From the NCBI GenBank assembly GCA_036504875.1, contig DASXUK010000070.1:43207-107206 (forward strand): 64,000 nt of DNA, read 5' to 3'. A program made the position numbers and the translations under genes. The stretch is from JACPFJ01 sp036504875. Its GTDB lineage: Bacteria > Desulfobacterota > Desulfuromonadia > Geobacterales > Pseudopelobacteraceae. Position 1 is the first letter of the stretch. Each line of letters begins with the position of its first letter. Shown here piece after piece: positions 1-9,511 of this stretch. The notes under the pieces were generated by a model. That model made no database searches and was not told where the DNA came from. It was given only the letters and a program-made list of their open reading frames with translations.

Positions 1-2
1 TA

Positions 3-1508
3 GAGGGAGTCAGCTACCACACTGCCATTGAGCCGCTTAAAAATCTGGCCGGCGCTGTGGTGGGAACAATCTCGGTAACAATGCATGATGACGACTATCG
101 CATGATGCGGAAAGGGAACTTAAGCGGTATATTCTGGGGCCTGGCAGTGGGCACAGCATGGCTGTTTGTTATGGCGCTCTACTTGGCGCGGCGCTTCACC
201 AACCCGATTAAAAATCTTGTTTCCGGGGCTGAGAGGATTGGTCGCGGCGAATTTGAACAACATACCGAGGTAAAGACCAATGATGAGCTGGAAATCCTGG
301 CCGAGGCCTTTAACCGCATGTCCCGTGATCTGGCCGAGCGTGACCGGACCATCAGCAGCAATACAATTGAAGTGGAACGGGCTAATAGCCGGTTATCGCA
401 ATTAAATGAGGGGCTGGAAAAAATGGTCCTGCAGCGTACGGTCGAACTTCAGCGGGAAAAGCTTTGGTTAGAGGCGATTCTGTCCTGCTTGTCCGAGGGC
501 TTGCTGGTATTTGACATCCAAGGTCAGATTCGCATGGTGAACCCTGCCGCGCGCAACATCCTTGAGCTTGCAACCCAGGAAGAAATAAATAAGGTACAGG
601 TAAGCAACGCCATGACGGAGCGGGTGCACAAGCACCTGGAAGCCTTACGCAGCGGCAGGGAAGATGAACCTTGGGAAGATGAGCTCGAGATGAACGGCAA
701 AAGACTCAAGGTCAACCTGACTCCCCTGGCGGATGTCACCGGCGATTTGTCGGGGGTAATCATGTCCCTCCAGGATGTCTCCATGGCTGCAACCATTGAT
801 GAATTAAAGCGCGATTTTATTTCCAAGGTTTCACACGAGCTCAAGACCCCTTTGACATCCATACGGGGAGCGCTTCATTTTCTGTTGGAGCATTCCAGTG
901 AAGTCGGTCAGGCCGAACAGGAGCTGCTTTCGGTCTGTTACAGGAATACCGAGCGATTGATGCGACTAATTAGCGATATACTAACCTTATCAAAGATGGA
1001 AGCCGGCAAGATGACCTATCATTTTCTGCCGCAATCGATCAAACAGGTGGCCGAACAGGCCTGCGAAGAGATTAAGAGCTATGCCATCGAACAGGGTATC
1101 GAGTTGGAAAACCGGGTGGCCAGCGGCTTTCCGCTGGTATGCGGCGATGCTGATCGATTGATACAGGTAATCAACAATCTTCTGTCCAACGCGATCAAGT
1201 TTTCCCCCTCTGAGACGCAGGTTGTAATAACGGCACAGGTACGGGGAGAGATGGCCGAAATCAGTGTGACTGATGAAGGTAAGCAGATCAAGTGGCTGGA
1301 TCGCGACCTTTTATTCAAGACCTTCCAGCAACTGGACAGCCCCCAAAGTTATCGGGCCGGCACCGGCCTCGGGCTGGCTATCTGCAAGGAGATCGTCGAA
1401 GGGCACGCCGGCAGGATTTACTATTCTCCGGCCTTACCCCAAGGTAACCGCTTTGCCTTTACCCTGCCGTTGGCCTATCAGGGGGAAGCTACAAAAGAAG
1501 CATTATGA
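3..1508 (+). CDS. Sensor histidine kinase with HAMP and PAS domains (5' end cut by window)
   Basis: The reading frame is open from the first bases of the window, so the N-terminus is missing. What is visible is the end of an extracytoplasmic sensor region, one membrane helix (about nt 130-195), a HAMP linker, a coiled coil, a PAS-like domain (about nt 450-790), a HisKA dimerisation domain with the motif SHELKTPLTSI (His codon at 834-836) and a HATPase domain with NLLSNAIKFS (N box) and GTGLGLAICKEI (G2 box). The G1 box is unusual: it reads DEGKQIKWLD where DxGxGI is expected, so the second glycine is replaced by Gln. The protein should autophosphorylate and pass phosphate to a response regulator that is not in view. 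ispF follows 12 bases downstream. The stimulus cannot be told from the visible part. Confidence 0.9.
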   Translation, partial: EGVSYHTAIEPLKNLAGAVVGTISVTMHDDDYRMMRKGNLSGIFWGLAVGTAWLFVMALYLARRFTNPIKNLVSGAERIGRGEFEQHTEVKTNDELEILAEAFNRMSRDLAERDRTISSNTIEVERANSRLSQLNEGLEKMVLQRTVELQREKLWLEAILSCLSEGLLVFDIQGQIRMVNPAARNILELATQEEINKVQVSNAMTERVHKHLEALRSGREDEPWEDELEMNGKRLKVNLTPLADVTGDLSGVIMSLQDVSMAATIDELKRDFISKVSHELKTPLTSIRGALHFLLEHSSEVGQAEQELLSVCYRNTERLMRLISDILTLSKMEAGKMTYHFLPQSIKQVAEQACEEIKSYAIEQGIELENRVASGFPLVCGDADRLIQVINNLLSNAIKFSPSETQVVITAQVRGEMAEISVTDEGKQIKWLDRDLLFKTFQQLDSPQSYRAGTGLGLAICKEIVEGHAGRIYYSPALPQGNRFAFTLPLAYQGEATKEAL

Positions 1509-1520
1509 AAGGGGGAACCA

Positions 1521-2000
1521 ATGCGCATAGGGCACGGGTATGACGTCCACCAAATGGTTGAGGGGAGAAAGCTGATTATGGGGGGTGTGGATATTCCCTG
1601 GGAGAAGGGTCTTTTGGGACACTCTGATGCCGACGTGCTCTTGCACGCCATTAGCGATGCGGTCTTGGGAGCGATCGGTGAGGGGGATATCGGCAAACAT
1701 TTTCCCGATACCGATCCGGCTTTCAAGGGTGCTGACAGCTTGATACTTCTGCGCCGAGTAATGCAACTGGCCGAAGATCTCGGGTACTGTCTGGGAAATG
1801 TAGATGCAACCATTATAGCCCAAAGCCCGAAGATGGCGCCTCACATAGCGCAAATGATTGTCAATATAGCCAAGGTAATGAATGCCGGCCCGGATCGGGT
1901 TAATGTTAAGGCCACCACCGAGGAGGGCCTGGGTTTTTCGGGCCGAGGCGAGGGGATTGCCGCCCATGCGGTAGTGCTGATGATAGCCAAAGGATCCTAG
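1521..2000 (+). CDS. ispF: 2-C-methyl-D-erythritol 2,4-cyclodiphosphate synthase
   Basis: IspF converts CDP-methylerythritol 2-phosphate to the cyclic diphosphate with release of CMP, in the MEP route to isoprenoid precursors (quinone side chains, undecaprenyl phosphate). The 159-residue protein has the full family length. It shows the metal-binding start RIGHGYDVH, the GHSDADVLLHAI segment and the C-terminal motif KATTEEGLGFSGRGEGIAAHAV. The start is fixed by a strong ribosome site (AAAGGGGG) just before ATG 1521. It follows the histidine kinase by 12 bases and is probably cotranscribed with it. The usual partner ispD is not adjacent here. The downstream gene is on the other strand and converges. 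Confidence 0.97.
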   Translation: MRIGHGYDVHQMVEGRKLIMGGVDIPWEKGLLGHSDADVLLHAISDAVLGAIGEGDIGKHFPDTDPAFKGADSLILLRRVMQLAEDLGYCLGNVDATIIAQSPKMAPHIAQMIVNIAKVMNAGPDRVNVKATTEEGLGFSGRGEGIAAHAVVLMIAKGS

Positions 2001-2015
2001 GCCAAAGAGCTTGGA

Positions 2016-5000
2016 TCAAGCTTTATCCAGTCGCTTTCCCCGCCATTTGCGTTTCAGCCATAAACCTAAATCATCCATCAGGGTGTACATGACCGGCACT
2101 ACCAAAAGCGTCAGCACAGTCGAGGTCAAAAGCCCGCCCACCACGGCCCTGGCCATGGGTGCACGCATCTCGGCCCCGGCGCCAATTCCCAGAAACAGCG
2201 GCAGCATGCCAAAGATCATTGCCAGGGTGGTCATGATGATCGGTCTTAACCTGGTGCGGCCGGCCAAGATGACTGCCTCGCTCCGCTCCAGGCCGTCCCG
2301 GCGCTGCAGAACCTTGGCATAATCGACCAGCAAGATGGCGTTCTTGGTAACCAGACCCATCAGCATGATCAGGCCGATCAGTGACATGATGTTGACCGTA
2401 TCGCCGGTCAGCTTGAGCATACCGGCCATGCCGACAATCGAGAGCGGCAGCGACAGCATGATGGCGAATGGCTCGAAAAAGGACTCGAACTGAGCCGCCA
2501 GGATCAGGAAGACGAAGATCACCGCCAGCAGCAGCGACTCTCCCATATAGCCAAAAGATTCTGCCATGTCCTCGGCCTCGCCGGAAAGGTCGATCCGGTA
2601 ACCGGGTGGCATCTGGATCCTTTTGGCGGCGGCCTCGACATGCTTGGCAGCCGTGCCGATCGGCAGATTGTCGAGGTTGGCCGAGACTGTTACCTGGCGG
2701 GCCAGATCGCGACGGTTGATCTCGGTCGGGGAACTGGCCACCCGCACCGCAGTCAGGCTGGAAAGCGGCACCAGCTTTACCCCGCCATTGCCATCCGCCA
2801 CAGAGATCTTCAGGTTACCGATCTGGGCCGGGTTCTGCCGCAACTCCTCCGGCAGCCGCACCCGCACGTCAACAGCGTCCCCATCCTCGTCCTCATAGGT
2901 AGAGATGGCCTCTCCTCCAACGAGCCGTCCCAGGCTGCCAACGATGTCGTTGGAGGTGACACCGGCTGAAAGGGCCTTCTCGCGGTCCACCTTGAGGTGG
3001 TACTCGGGGATATCATGCTCCAGTGTCACGGAAAGATCCACGACGCCAGGTACTTTATACAGTTCATCCTTTAATCTCTGCCCCAATACCTTGAGGGTAG
3101 CCAGGTCATCCCCCTTGAGGTTGACATTTAGCGGCTTCTGCGCCCCGCCGATCTGCCCGACCTCCTCGATCGAGAAGGTGATACCGGCAATGGAACGCAT
3201 CCGGTCACGGACCACCCGCTGCAGCTCAAATTGGTTGCGGCTACGCTCCTGGCGTTCTCTGAGTTTCAGATAGAGCAGGCCATCGCGGACCGTGCTGTTA
3301 TCGCCGGCCCCGATGGTGGCGTAGGTATGGTCTATTTCGGGAATATCCTTAATTACAGCAAGAATAGCCCGGAGGCGATCCTCGGTTTCGACCAGCGAGG
3401 CGTCCGGGGCGGATTTAAAGGAAACCTGGAACTCTCCTTTGTCATAGAGCGCCATAAAGGAGGATTCCAGGGTTGTAAAGATGGCAATGCCGGTTACAAA
3501 GGCGGCCACTGCCAGCGCCATGACGATTTTGCGGTGATTGAGAGCCCAGCCGATTACACGGCGGTATTTGTTGGCCGTCACATCAAACCATGTGTTGAAG
3601 CGCTCCAGCCAGCGGGCCAAGCCCTTGCGTTGACCTTGCAGGTGTATGGATGGGTCATGCCAGCGCGACGAGAGCATCGGATCGAGCGTAAAGGAGACGA
3701 ACAGAGAGACCAGCACCGCAAAGGCTACGCTGATGCCGAACTGGAAGAAGAAACGTCCCACGATGCCGCGCATGTAGGCCACCGGGATAAAGACCGCCAC
3801 GATCGACATGGAGGTGGCGAAGACCGCCAAACCGATCTCGGAGGTGCCGAAGCGGGCCGCCTCCATGTGATCCTTGCCTTGCTCGAGGTGGCGCACGATA
3901 TTTTCGCGCACCACGATAGCATCATCGATCAAAAGCCCGATGGCCAAGGAGAGCGCCATCAGGGTCATGACGTTCAGGGACATGCCTAGGGCATTCATGA
4001 TGATAAAGGCCGAAATGACCGAGATCGGTAGGGTCACCCCGGTAATTACCGTGGAGCGCCAGGAGTTGATGAAACAGAAGACGATCAGTATGGTGAGGAT
4101 GCCGCCGATGATCAGGGTGTCTTTCACATCAGCCAGCGACTCGCGGGTCATGATGGTGCCATCTCGCACTAAATCCAGGGACACCCCGGCAGGCAACTCT
4201 TTTTGCAGCCTGAGCATGGTCTTGCGGACGTTATCTACTAGCTCGACCTCATTGCCCCCGGATTGCCTATAGACATCCAGACCGATGGCCGGCTGACCAT
4301 TAACCAGGGCCAGCTTGCGCTTCTCCTCAGTGCCGTCCGAGACCAGCGCCACCTCGGCCAGTGGAATCGGGCGGCCGTTTCTCTGGGCCACGATCATCTG
4401 ACGGTACTGGTCGGCCCGGAGCGGCTTACCCTCGACCCGCATCGGATATTCGGCCGATCCCTTGGTAAGCCGCCCTAAGGGGGTGTTGGTATTTTCGGAC
4501 CGGATGCCGGCGACTACGTCATTGACCCCCATCGAAAGCGCATCCAGGCGAACCGGGTCAACCTCGACGCGGACCTCGCGTTTCAGGCCGCCGACCATGT
4601 CGACCTTACCCACCCCGGCCACGCTCTCAAAACGCTTCTTGATCCGTTTTTCAACCAGCGTGGTCAGGTCACGCGGGGAGAGGCTAGCGGAGCGAACCGC
4701 CAGCGCGGCTACCGGAGCGGCGTTAAAATCGAGCTTCTGGATGATCGGCTCCTCGATCCCCTGCGGCAGGATCCCGCGAATCGACCCGATCTTGGCGCGC
4801 ACCTCCTGGGCGGCATCATTGACCTTCTGCTCCAGCTGGAACTGCACCATCACAGTCGAGACACCCTCGCGAGAGGTGGAGAAGACATGTTTGACCCCGG
4901 CGATCTGGTTGACTGAATCTTCGATGCGCTTGGAAACCTCGCGCTCAACCGTTTCGGGGGATGCCCCTGGAAAGGTGGTTACCACCGAGACCAGCGGAAA

Positions 5001-5123
5001 TTCAACATTGGGGAACATCTCGACCGACAGGCGGCGATAGGAGAAGATTCCGAGCACTACGAGCGCCAGGATCATGACCGTGGCAAAGATAGGGCGTTTG
5101 ATGGAGGTATTGGAGAGGATCAT
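2016..5123 (-). CDS. RND-family efflux transporter permease (AcrB/HAE1 type)
   Basis: An inner-membrane proton-driven pump protomer of 1035 residues, normal length for the AcrB/MexB family. Twelve membrane helices in the usual two-halves arrangement can be seen. The N-terminus carries IKRPIFATVMILALVVLGI, and the proton-relay acidic pair lies in GLLIDDAIVVREN near residue 400. The matching lysine is in LVTKNAILLVDYAK in the second half. The periplasmic loops read like multidrug (HAE1) rather than heavy-metal (HME) pumps. It is the last gene of a minus-strand run. The matching membrane-fusion lipoprotein lies about 6 kb upstream at the other end of that run, with five unrelated genes between. 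No TolC-like outer-membrane channel is nearby. The substrate is unknown. Confidence 0.93.
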   Translation of the reverse strand: MILSNTSIKRPIFATVMILALVVLGIFSYRRLSVEMFPNVEFPLVSVVTTFPGASPETVEREVSKRIEDSVNQIAGVKHVFSTSREGVSTVMVQFQLEQKVNDAAQEVRAKIGSIRGILPQGIEEPIIQKLDFNAAPVAALAVRSASLSPRDLTTLVEKRIKKRFESVAGVGKVDMVGGLKREVRVEVDPVRLDALSMGVNDVVAGIRSENTNTPLGRLTKGSAEYPMRVEGKPLRADQYRQMIVAQRNGRPIPLAEVALVSDGTEEKRKLALVNGQPAIGLDVYRQSGGNEVELVDNVRKTMLRLQKELPAGVSLDLVRDGTIMTRESLADVKDTLIIGGILTILIVFCFINSWRSTVITGVTLPISVISAFIIMNALGMSLNVMTLMALSLAIGLLIDDAIVVRENIVRHLEQGKDHMEAARFGTSEIGLAVFATSMSIVAVFIPVAYMRGIVGRFFFQFGISVAFAVLVSLFVSFTLDPMLSSRWHDPSIHLQGQRKGLARWLERFNTWFDVTANKYRRVIGWALNHRKIVMALAVAAFVTGIAIFTTLESSFMALYDKGEFQVSFKSAPDASLVETEDRLRAILAVIKDIPEIDHTYATIGAGDNSTVRDGLLYLKLRERQERSRNQFELQRVVRDRMRSIAGITFSIEEVGQIGGAQKPLNVNLKGDDLATLKVLGQRLKDELYKVPGVVDLSVTLEHDIPEYHLKVDREKALSAGVTSNDIVGSLGRLVGGEAISTYEDEDGDAVDVRVRLPEELRQNPAQIGNLKISVADGNGGVKLVPLSSLTAVRVASSPTEINRRDLARQVTVSANLDNLPIGTAAKHVEAAAKRIQMPPGYRIDLSGEAEDMAESFGYMGESLLLAVIFVFLILAAQFESFFEPFAIMLSLPLSIVGMAGMLKLTGDTVNIMSLIGLIMLMGLVTKNAILLVDYAKVLQRRDGLERSEAVILAGRTRLRPIIMTTLAMIFGMLPLFLGIGAGAEMRAPMARAVVGGLLTSTVLTLLVVPVMYTLMDDLGLWLKRKWRGKRLDKA

Positions 5124-5170
5124 GCCTTAAACCTATTTTTTGCTTGGTAAAGTGGGAGCACGAAAGCCAT

Positions 5171-5524
5171 TTACAACCGGTTCCTGATCAGCTCTTTCAG
5201 CTCCTCGATCGAGGCGCAGGCATTGATCTCTTTGGCGGTGACCCAAGGGACAAGTCTTCCCGCCTCCTTGCGGAAAACAGCCGGAAGCGCAATCTCGGTC
5301 ACTTCGTACTGTCTGGCCAGCTCGTCGCGGTGCAGGAATTCGAGATCGCAATCCAGCGTTTCAAGAAAATCCTTCCACTCCGTGCGAATCCCGAAATTGC
5401 CGTAGGTAATGGCGCACAGGTTGCATTCATAGGTCTGTGGTGAAAATAGCTTATGGGCAATGTCAGTCAGGGTATTGAAGAGGCCGCTGTCGGCATTATA
5501 AACGAAAACCAGCTCCGGTTTCAT
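5171..5524 (-). CDS. Conserved hypothetical protein, 117 residues
   Basis: A small soluble protein with no signal peptide or membrane helix and a very good ribosome site (AGGAGGT) before ATG 5524. The N-terminus KPELVFVYNADSGLFNTL suggests a Rossmann- or thioredoxin-like beta-strand start. A CNLC pair (near residue 36) could bind metal or be redox active. The middle contains YGNFGIRTEWKDFLE. I recognise this as a family that recurs in bacteria but know of no function for it. It sits 48 bases upstream of the RND pump gene and 80 bases downstream of a DMT transporter, so it may share their transcript. Confidence 0.75.
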   Translation of the reverse strand: MKPELVFVYNADSGLFNTLTDIAHKLFSPQTYECNLCAITYGNFGIRTEWKDFLETLDCDLEFLHRDELARQYEVTEIALPAVFRKEAGRLVPWVTAKEINACASIEELKELIRNRL

Positions 5525-5603
5525 GTGTACCTCCTGCTATGAACCACGTAAGTTACTCGCGCTAATAAAGGAACACCAAGAGTTCTTTTGGAGTTAGCGG
5601 ACG

Positions 5604-6041
5604 CTAGCGTTTGATGATCAGGGCCGCTCCGGCCGCCAACAGGAGAATCCCCAGCAAGCGCAAGGGGGAGAGGGGGATCTGGCGCAGACCAAAAGCGCCA
5701 AAATGATCCAGAACAGTCGCCATTGCCAATTGACCGGCAATAATGGCGGCCATGACCGCCACAGTCCCCAGTCGGGGAATTACGATAATCGTCAGGGTTA
5801 CAAAAAAGGCCCCCAAAAAACCGCCGGTCAATTCCCACCAGTTGGCGCTGGTGATCGCCCTCAGATTGCCTTTTCCGCTCACCAGCACCATGAGCAGCAA
5901 GGCCAGCGTACCGACTGCAAAGGAGATGAAAGAGCTCTCGTAGACCCCCACCCGCTGTGCCAGGCGCGCATTGATAGAGGGTTGTATTGCCACAGCAACA
6001 CCGCCGGCGACCATGATCAAAAAGATTACAATATTGTTCAT
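5604..6041 (-). CDS. DMT-superfamily transporter, YdcZ/DUF606 type
   Basis: A 145-residue integral membrane protein with about five hydrophobic helices and almost no loops. It begins MNNIVIFLIMVAGGVAVAIQ and contains INARLAQRVGVYESSFISF, the pattern of the short YdcZ (DUF606) members of the drug/metabolite transporter superfamily, which are about 140-150 residues and act as dimers. The substrate is not known. A ribosome site (AAGGGGG) precedes ATG 6041. It lies only 10 bases after the SulP gene and is very likely cotranscribed with it. The last residues are the basic ALIIKR. Confidence 0.85.
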   Translation of the reverse strand: MNNIVIFLIMVAGGVAVAIQPSINARLAQRVGVYESSFISFAVGTLALLLMVLVSGKGNLRAITSANWWELTGGFLGAFFVTLTIIVIPRLGTVAVMAAIIAGQLAMATVLDHFGAFGLRQIPLSPLRLLGILLLAAGAALIIKR

Positions 6042-6050
6042 TGTGCCCCC

Positions 6051-7769
6051 TTATACCGGAGCGTTAACCAGCCCGGCCGCCGCTTCATCACCGAAGCCGC
6101 CAAACTGCTCCTGGATTACCTCGGCCCGGTGCAGGGCCGAGCGGATATTGGGCAGAATATTCCTGGCTCCGATCAAACGTGGCAAGTTGGAGGTGTAGAC
6201 CAGCCTCTTGGGCTGGCCGCGGACCCCGCATAGAATCAGCGTGCGGCCGGATTCATGCAGTTTTTCGTGGAACTGCTCAATCGCGTAGAGACCAGTGGCG
6301 TCAATGGCGGTCATGTAACGCAGCCGCAGGATAATGATTGGTTGAAGCTGGTCAACAGAATAGGCCAGTTTAGTGAGTTTTTCAGCTGCACCGAACAGAA
6401 ACGGCCCCTGCACATGGAACATGCTTACATAAAGCGGGATGTTATGATCCTGAACAATGTGGGCCTTGGCTTGATCTATTTCCTCTGTGGTAAGCGGAGC
6501 AACAACAGTTGTCCGCGAAACCTGGTAGATGTACAGGAGCGCCGCCAGGATCATCCCCACCTCAACGGCAATGGTCAGATCGGCCACCACTGTCAACACA
6601 AACGTGATCAGCCAGACCGAGATCTCTTTCCGGTTAAGGCGCAGGATCATCGGGATCTCGCGCCACTCGCCCATGTTATAGGCCACTACGAACAATACTG
6701 CCGCCAGTGTGCCGAGCGGGATGAAGCGCGCCAGCGGTGCGGCAAACAGGATAATGCAGAGCAGCGTCAGAGCGTGAATCATGCCGGAGATGGGCGAGCG
6801 TGCCCCGGCGCGGATGTTGGTGGCGGTACGGGCAATGGCGCCGGTTACCGGGATGCCGCCGAACAATGGTACGGTCAGATTAGCAACTCCCTGGGCCACC
6901 AGTTCCACATTGGAGTTATGTCGATCGCCGCTCATCGAATCGGCCACCACTGCCGACAACAGACTCTCGATAGCAGCCAGCAGCGCAACGGTAAGGGCTG
7001 CTGGCAACAGCGGCAGGATCAGCTCGGGTCGAAATTCGGGAAACTGCAGGGAGGGCAGGCCGGTCGGTATGCCGCCGAATTTGCTACCAATGGTTTCTAC
7101 CGGTATGCCCAAAAGCCCCACACAGGCCGTGGCCCCCAACAGGGCAATGATCGAGCCTGGCACGCGCTTGGTGAGGCGCGGGACAAACAGAATCACTGCC
7201 AGTGATACCAAGGCCAGTACAACAGTCAGCAGGTCGGTTGAAGTCAAGTTCCTGAAGATAAAACCCATCCGTGCCAGAAATTCGCTTGGGACGGAACCAG
7301 CCACACGCAGTCCCAGAAAGTCCTTGAACTGAGTGGAGGCGATCAAGACAGCGATACCGTTGGTAAAGCCTATAATAACTGGTCGGGGTATGAATTTAAC
7401 GGCATTACCCAGGCCGGTCAGGCCGAGGAAGATCAGGATTACCCCCGCCATCATCGTGACCGTCAAAAGCCCAGAAAGGCCATGCTTGGCAATAATGGCG
7501 GCCACCACTACGACAAATGCGCCGGTAGGACCGCCGATCTGGGTTTTGGAACCGCCCAGGGCCGAGATAATAAAACCGGCGATGATTGCTGTATAAATAC
7601 CGGCCTGGGGGGTGACCCCGGAAGAAATTCCAAAGGCCATGGCCAAGGGCAGGGCCACCAACCCTACTGTGATACCGCTGGTTAAATCGGCTACCAAATC
7701 AGAGCGGCGATAACCTTTAAGCATCTCGATTGATTTTGGTCTCCACTGTGAAATAAAATTCTGCTTCAT
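6051..7769 (-). CDS. SulP-family anion permease with C-terminal STAS domain
   Basis: A 572-residue inner-membrane transporter of the sulfate permease (SulP/SLC26) family. It starts with a cytoplasmic stretch and then DLVADLTSGITVGLVALPLA, the typical first helix. The family block GGSKTQIGGPTGAFVVVVAA follows and about a dozen helices run to residue 430. The last 120 residues form a STAS domain (IIILRLRYMTAIDATGLYAI), which in this family regulates transport. Substrates in the family include sulfate, bicarbonate and C4 dicarboxylates, and the sequence does not tell which applies. The gene precedes the YdcZ-type transporter by 10 bases. The length and domain order are normal. Confidence 0.92.
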   Translation of the reverse strand: MKQNFISQWRPKSIEMLKGYRRSDLVADLTSGITVGLVALPLAMAFGISSGVTPQAGIYTAIIAGFIISALGGSKTQIGGPTGAFVVVVAAIIAKHGLSGLLTVTMMAGVILIFLGLTGLGNAVKFIPRPVIIGFTNGIAVLIASTQFKDFLGLRVAGSVPSEFLARMGFIFRNLTSTDLLTVVLALVSLAVILFVPRLTKRVPGSIIALLGATACVGLLGIPVETIGSKFGGIPTGLPSLQFPEFRPELILPLLPAALTVALLAAIESLLSAVVADSMSGDRHNSNVELVAQGVANLTVPLFGGIPVTGAIARTATNIRAGARSPISGMIHALTLLCIILFAAPLARFIPLGTLAAVLFVVAYNMGEWREIPMILRLNRKEISVWLITFVLTVVADLTIAVEVGMILAALLYIYQVSRTTVVAPLTTEEIDQAKAHIVQDHNIPLYVSMFHVQGPFLFGAAEKLTKLAYSVDQLQPIIILRLRYMTAIDATGLYAIEQFHEKLHESGRTLILCGVRGQPKRLVYTSNLPRLIGARNILPNIRSALHRAEVIQEQFGGFGDEAAAGLVNAPV

Positions 7770-7801
7770 GACTGATTTTTTCCTTTGATCAAAGCTGTCT
7801 T

Positions 7802-9436
7802 CTATTTTTTTAGCTCAATCCTTAAACCGGTCTCGGTGGTGATTACCTTATGAGCAGGTAGTTCCGGCAGAGAGGAATCCAGAACTATACGCAAATAGGT
7901 GGGACCATTACCAATACGGGCCTTTTCTATTCCGCCATTGCCGATCGCAATTGTCTTTCTGGCCAGAGCGGAGCTGGCCAGGGGGATGTCGATAGCCAGG
8001 CGGGTTGGTTCGGTAAGTTTTATTAATTTGAATTTAACGATCGGTCCGCCAGCCATGATATCGATAAAATCAGCACCGCCGACAATATCGGTGATAATCG
8101 GCTTGGATGAAGCCTTGGTGGCCTTGACCGACCGGGTTTGGGCAGCTTTTGGTTCTATTGCTACGGCTGCGGTTGATTGTTCAGCGGCAGGTGGTGCAAC
8201 CGTAGTAGACACGGCAGTGGTGAAATCTATGCGCAGGTTATTATCCGCGGTTGTCACGCTGTACGGCGGAAAAACTGCTGCCCGCAATGAATCCAGAACC
8301 ACCCTGAGTGTTCCAGAAGATGTTCCGATACGAGCCTTGGAAATGCCGTGGCGGCCAATGGCAACCGACTTGGTTGCGATCCCGGATTGTGCACCGGGGA
8401 TATCGATGGCAATCCTGGCCGGTTTATCAAGTTTTATGATCTTGTAGTTCAAAACCGGCTCCGTAGACTGGATCTCGATGAAGCCGGCACCGACCGCTAT
8501 TTTCCTGACAATGCTCTTATTCACCGAAGCTACCGATTTTCTTGTTTCTTTAGCAATCATTGGAGCCGGCTCGGCGCTAATTAACTTTTCCGGTGCTGCA
8601 GCCATAGTAACAGCCGGTTCGACTGCTTGTGGAATGGCTGACTCGGGTGCCGTCTTTAGCACTTCGGCCTCCGCTTTGACCGGCACATTCGCGGTTTCAT
8701 CATTAACCGGTTTGGCGATAACCTGATTTTTTATTTCAAGGGGGGCAGGCGAGGCTGGTTCAGCTGACACCAAAGCAACGGGGGGTGCTTGCTTTTTGTT
8801 CCTCTCCGGCTGAGCCGCAGCAACCGGTTGAACCGGAGGAATAGGTACTGCCGCGGCAGCTATTGCGCTATCGAGTTTGAGGTTTAACTCCAGTTTTCCC
8901 TTGTTAAACTCGTACTGCAGGGTACGCATGCTGCCGCTGGGCCGGTTCTCCGGGTCATTTTCAAGGTAAACCGGAAAAGAGCGGGCTATACTGCGGCCTT
9001 GCAGACGGAAAGCATCATGCCCCTGATAGCCGATACCTTCCTCATGTTCCTGCATGGCGGCTCGCCGTATAATATTTCCGTCCAGCCAGTAAACATCGAA
9101 AGTGCCACGACCGCCGCTTTTTACGCTCCTGCTGGCCACAGCCAGTTCCGGCTTACCGTCCTTGTTAAGGTCAACGATCCAGGCCGTCTCGACCAGGTAA
9201 TCCACATCGGTTTTAAAATGGGCGATCGGCTTGGCGCCTCTGCGTATAACTACCTCCACAATTTGAACTGCACATCCATCAGCAGGTCGACTGGAGATAT
9301 CGAAAATATAACTTCCTTGCTGCAGGGTTTTCTTGTAAGCACAATCTTTAACAGCCGCTGATGCCGGTACCGCTGCCATAAGGAGTATCCAGCCAGCGAC
9401 CAGAAACAAAGCCCTCATCATAATTGATTGCTTCAT
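7802..9436 (-). CDS. Exported protein with two AMIN domains
   Basis: A 544-residue protein with a signal peptide (MRALFLVAGWILLMAAVPASA) and a strong ribosome site (AAAAGGAGGATATAAC) before ATG 9436. After an N-terminal globular part of about 150 residues comes a long Ala/Pro/Val/Glu-rich linker. Two similar blocks of roughly 95 residues follow, around 305-400 and 445-544, each with the pattern FIEI-S-P-KL-PARIAIDIP-GI-KARIG-LRVVLDS. This is the AMIN domain, which in PilQ and AmiC targets proteins to the septum or peptidoglycan. No secretin or amidase domain follows, so it is a targeting or scaffold protein rather than an enzyme. It probably acts in the periplasm. The neighbours are transporters and an endonuclease, with no clear functional link. 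Confidence 0.8.
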   Translation of the reverse strand: MKQSIMMRALFLVAGWILLMAAVPASAAVKDCAYKKTLQQGSYIFDISSRPADGCAVQIVEVVIRRGAKPIAHFKTDVDYLVETAWIVDLNKDGKPELAVASRSVKSGGRGTFDVYWLDGNIIRRAAMQEHEEGIGYQGHDAFRLQGRSIARSFPVYLENDPENRPSGSMRTLQYEFNKGKLELNLKLDSAIAAAAVPIPPVQPVAAAQPERNKKQAPPVALVSAEPASPAPLEIKNQVIAKPVNDETANVPVKAEAEVLKTAPESAIPQAVEPAVTMAAAPEKLISAEPAPMIAKETRKSVASVNKSIVRKIAVGAGFIEIQSTEPVLNYKIIKLDKPARIAIDIPGAQSGIATKSVAIGRHGISKARIGTSSGTLRVVLDSLRAAVFPPYSVTTADNNLRIDFTTAVSTTVAPPAAEQSTAAVAIEPKAAQTRSVKATKASSKPIITDIVGGADFIDIMAGGPIVKFKLIKLTEPTRLAIDIPLASSALARKTIAIGNGGIEKARIGNGPTYLRIVLDSSLPELPAHKVITTETGLRIELKK

Positions 9437-9511
9437 GTTATATCCTCCTTTTGCATATTAAAGATTATTGAATTCAGCACGTGGATGGAGGGATCCTCAC
9501 CCTAAAAGTAA

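Noticed and set aside
3231..3989. 252-codon plus-strand frame opposite the RND pump gene
   Set aside because: It lies wholly inside a well-supported pump gene, has no ribosome site, and its composition is that of an antisense shadow.
6255..7205. 316-codon plus-strand frame opposite the SulP gene
   Set aside because: Antisense shadow with Gln/His/Arg-biased composition and no recognisable domain.
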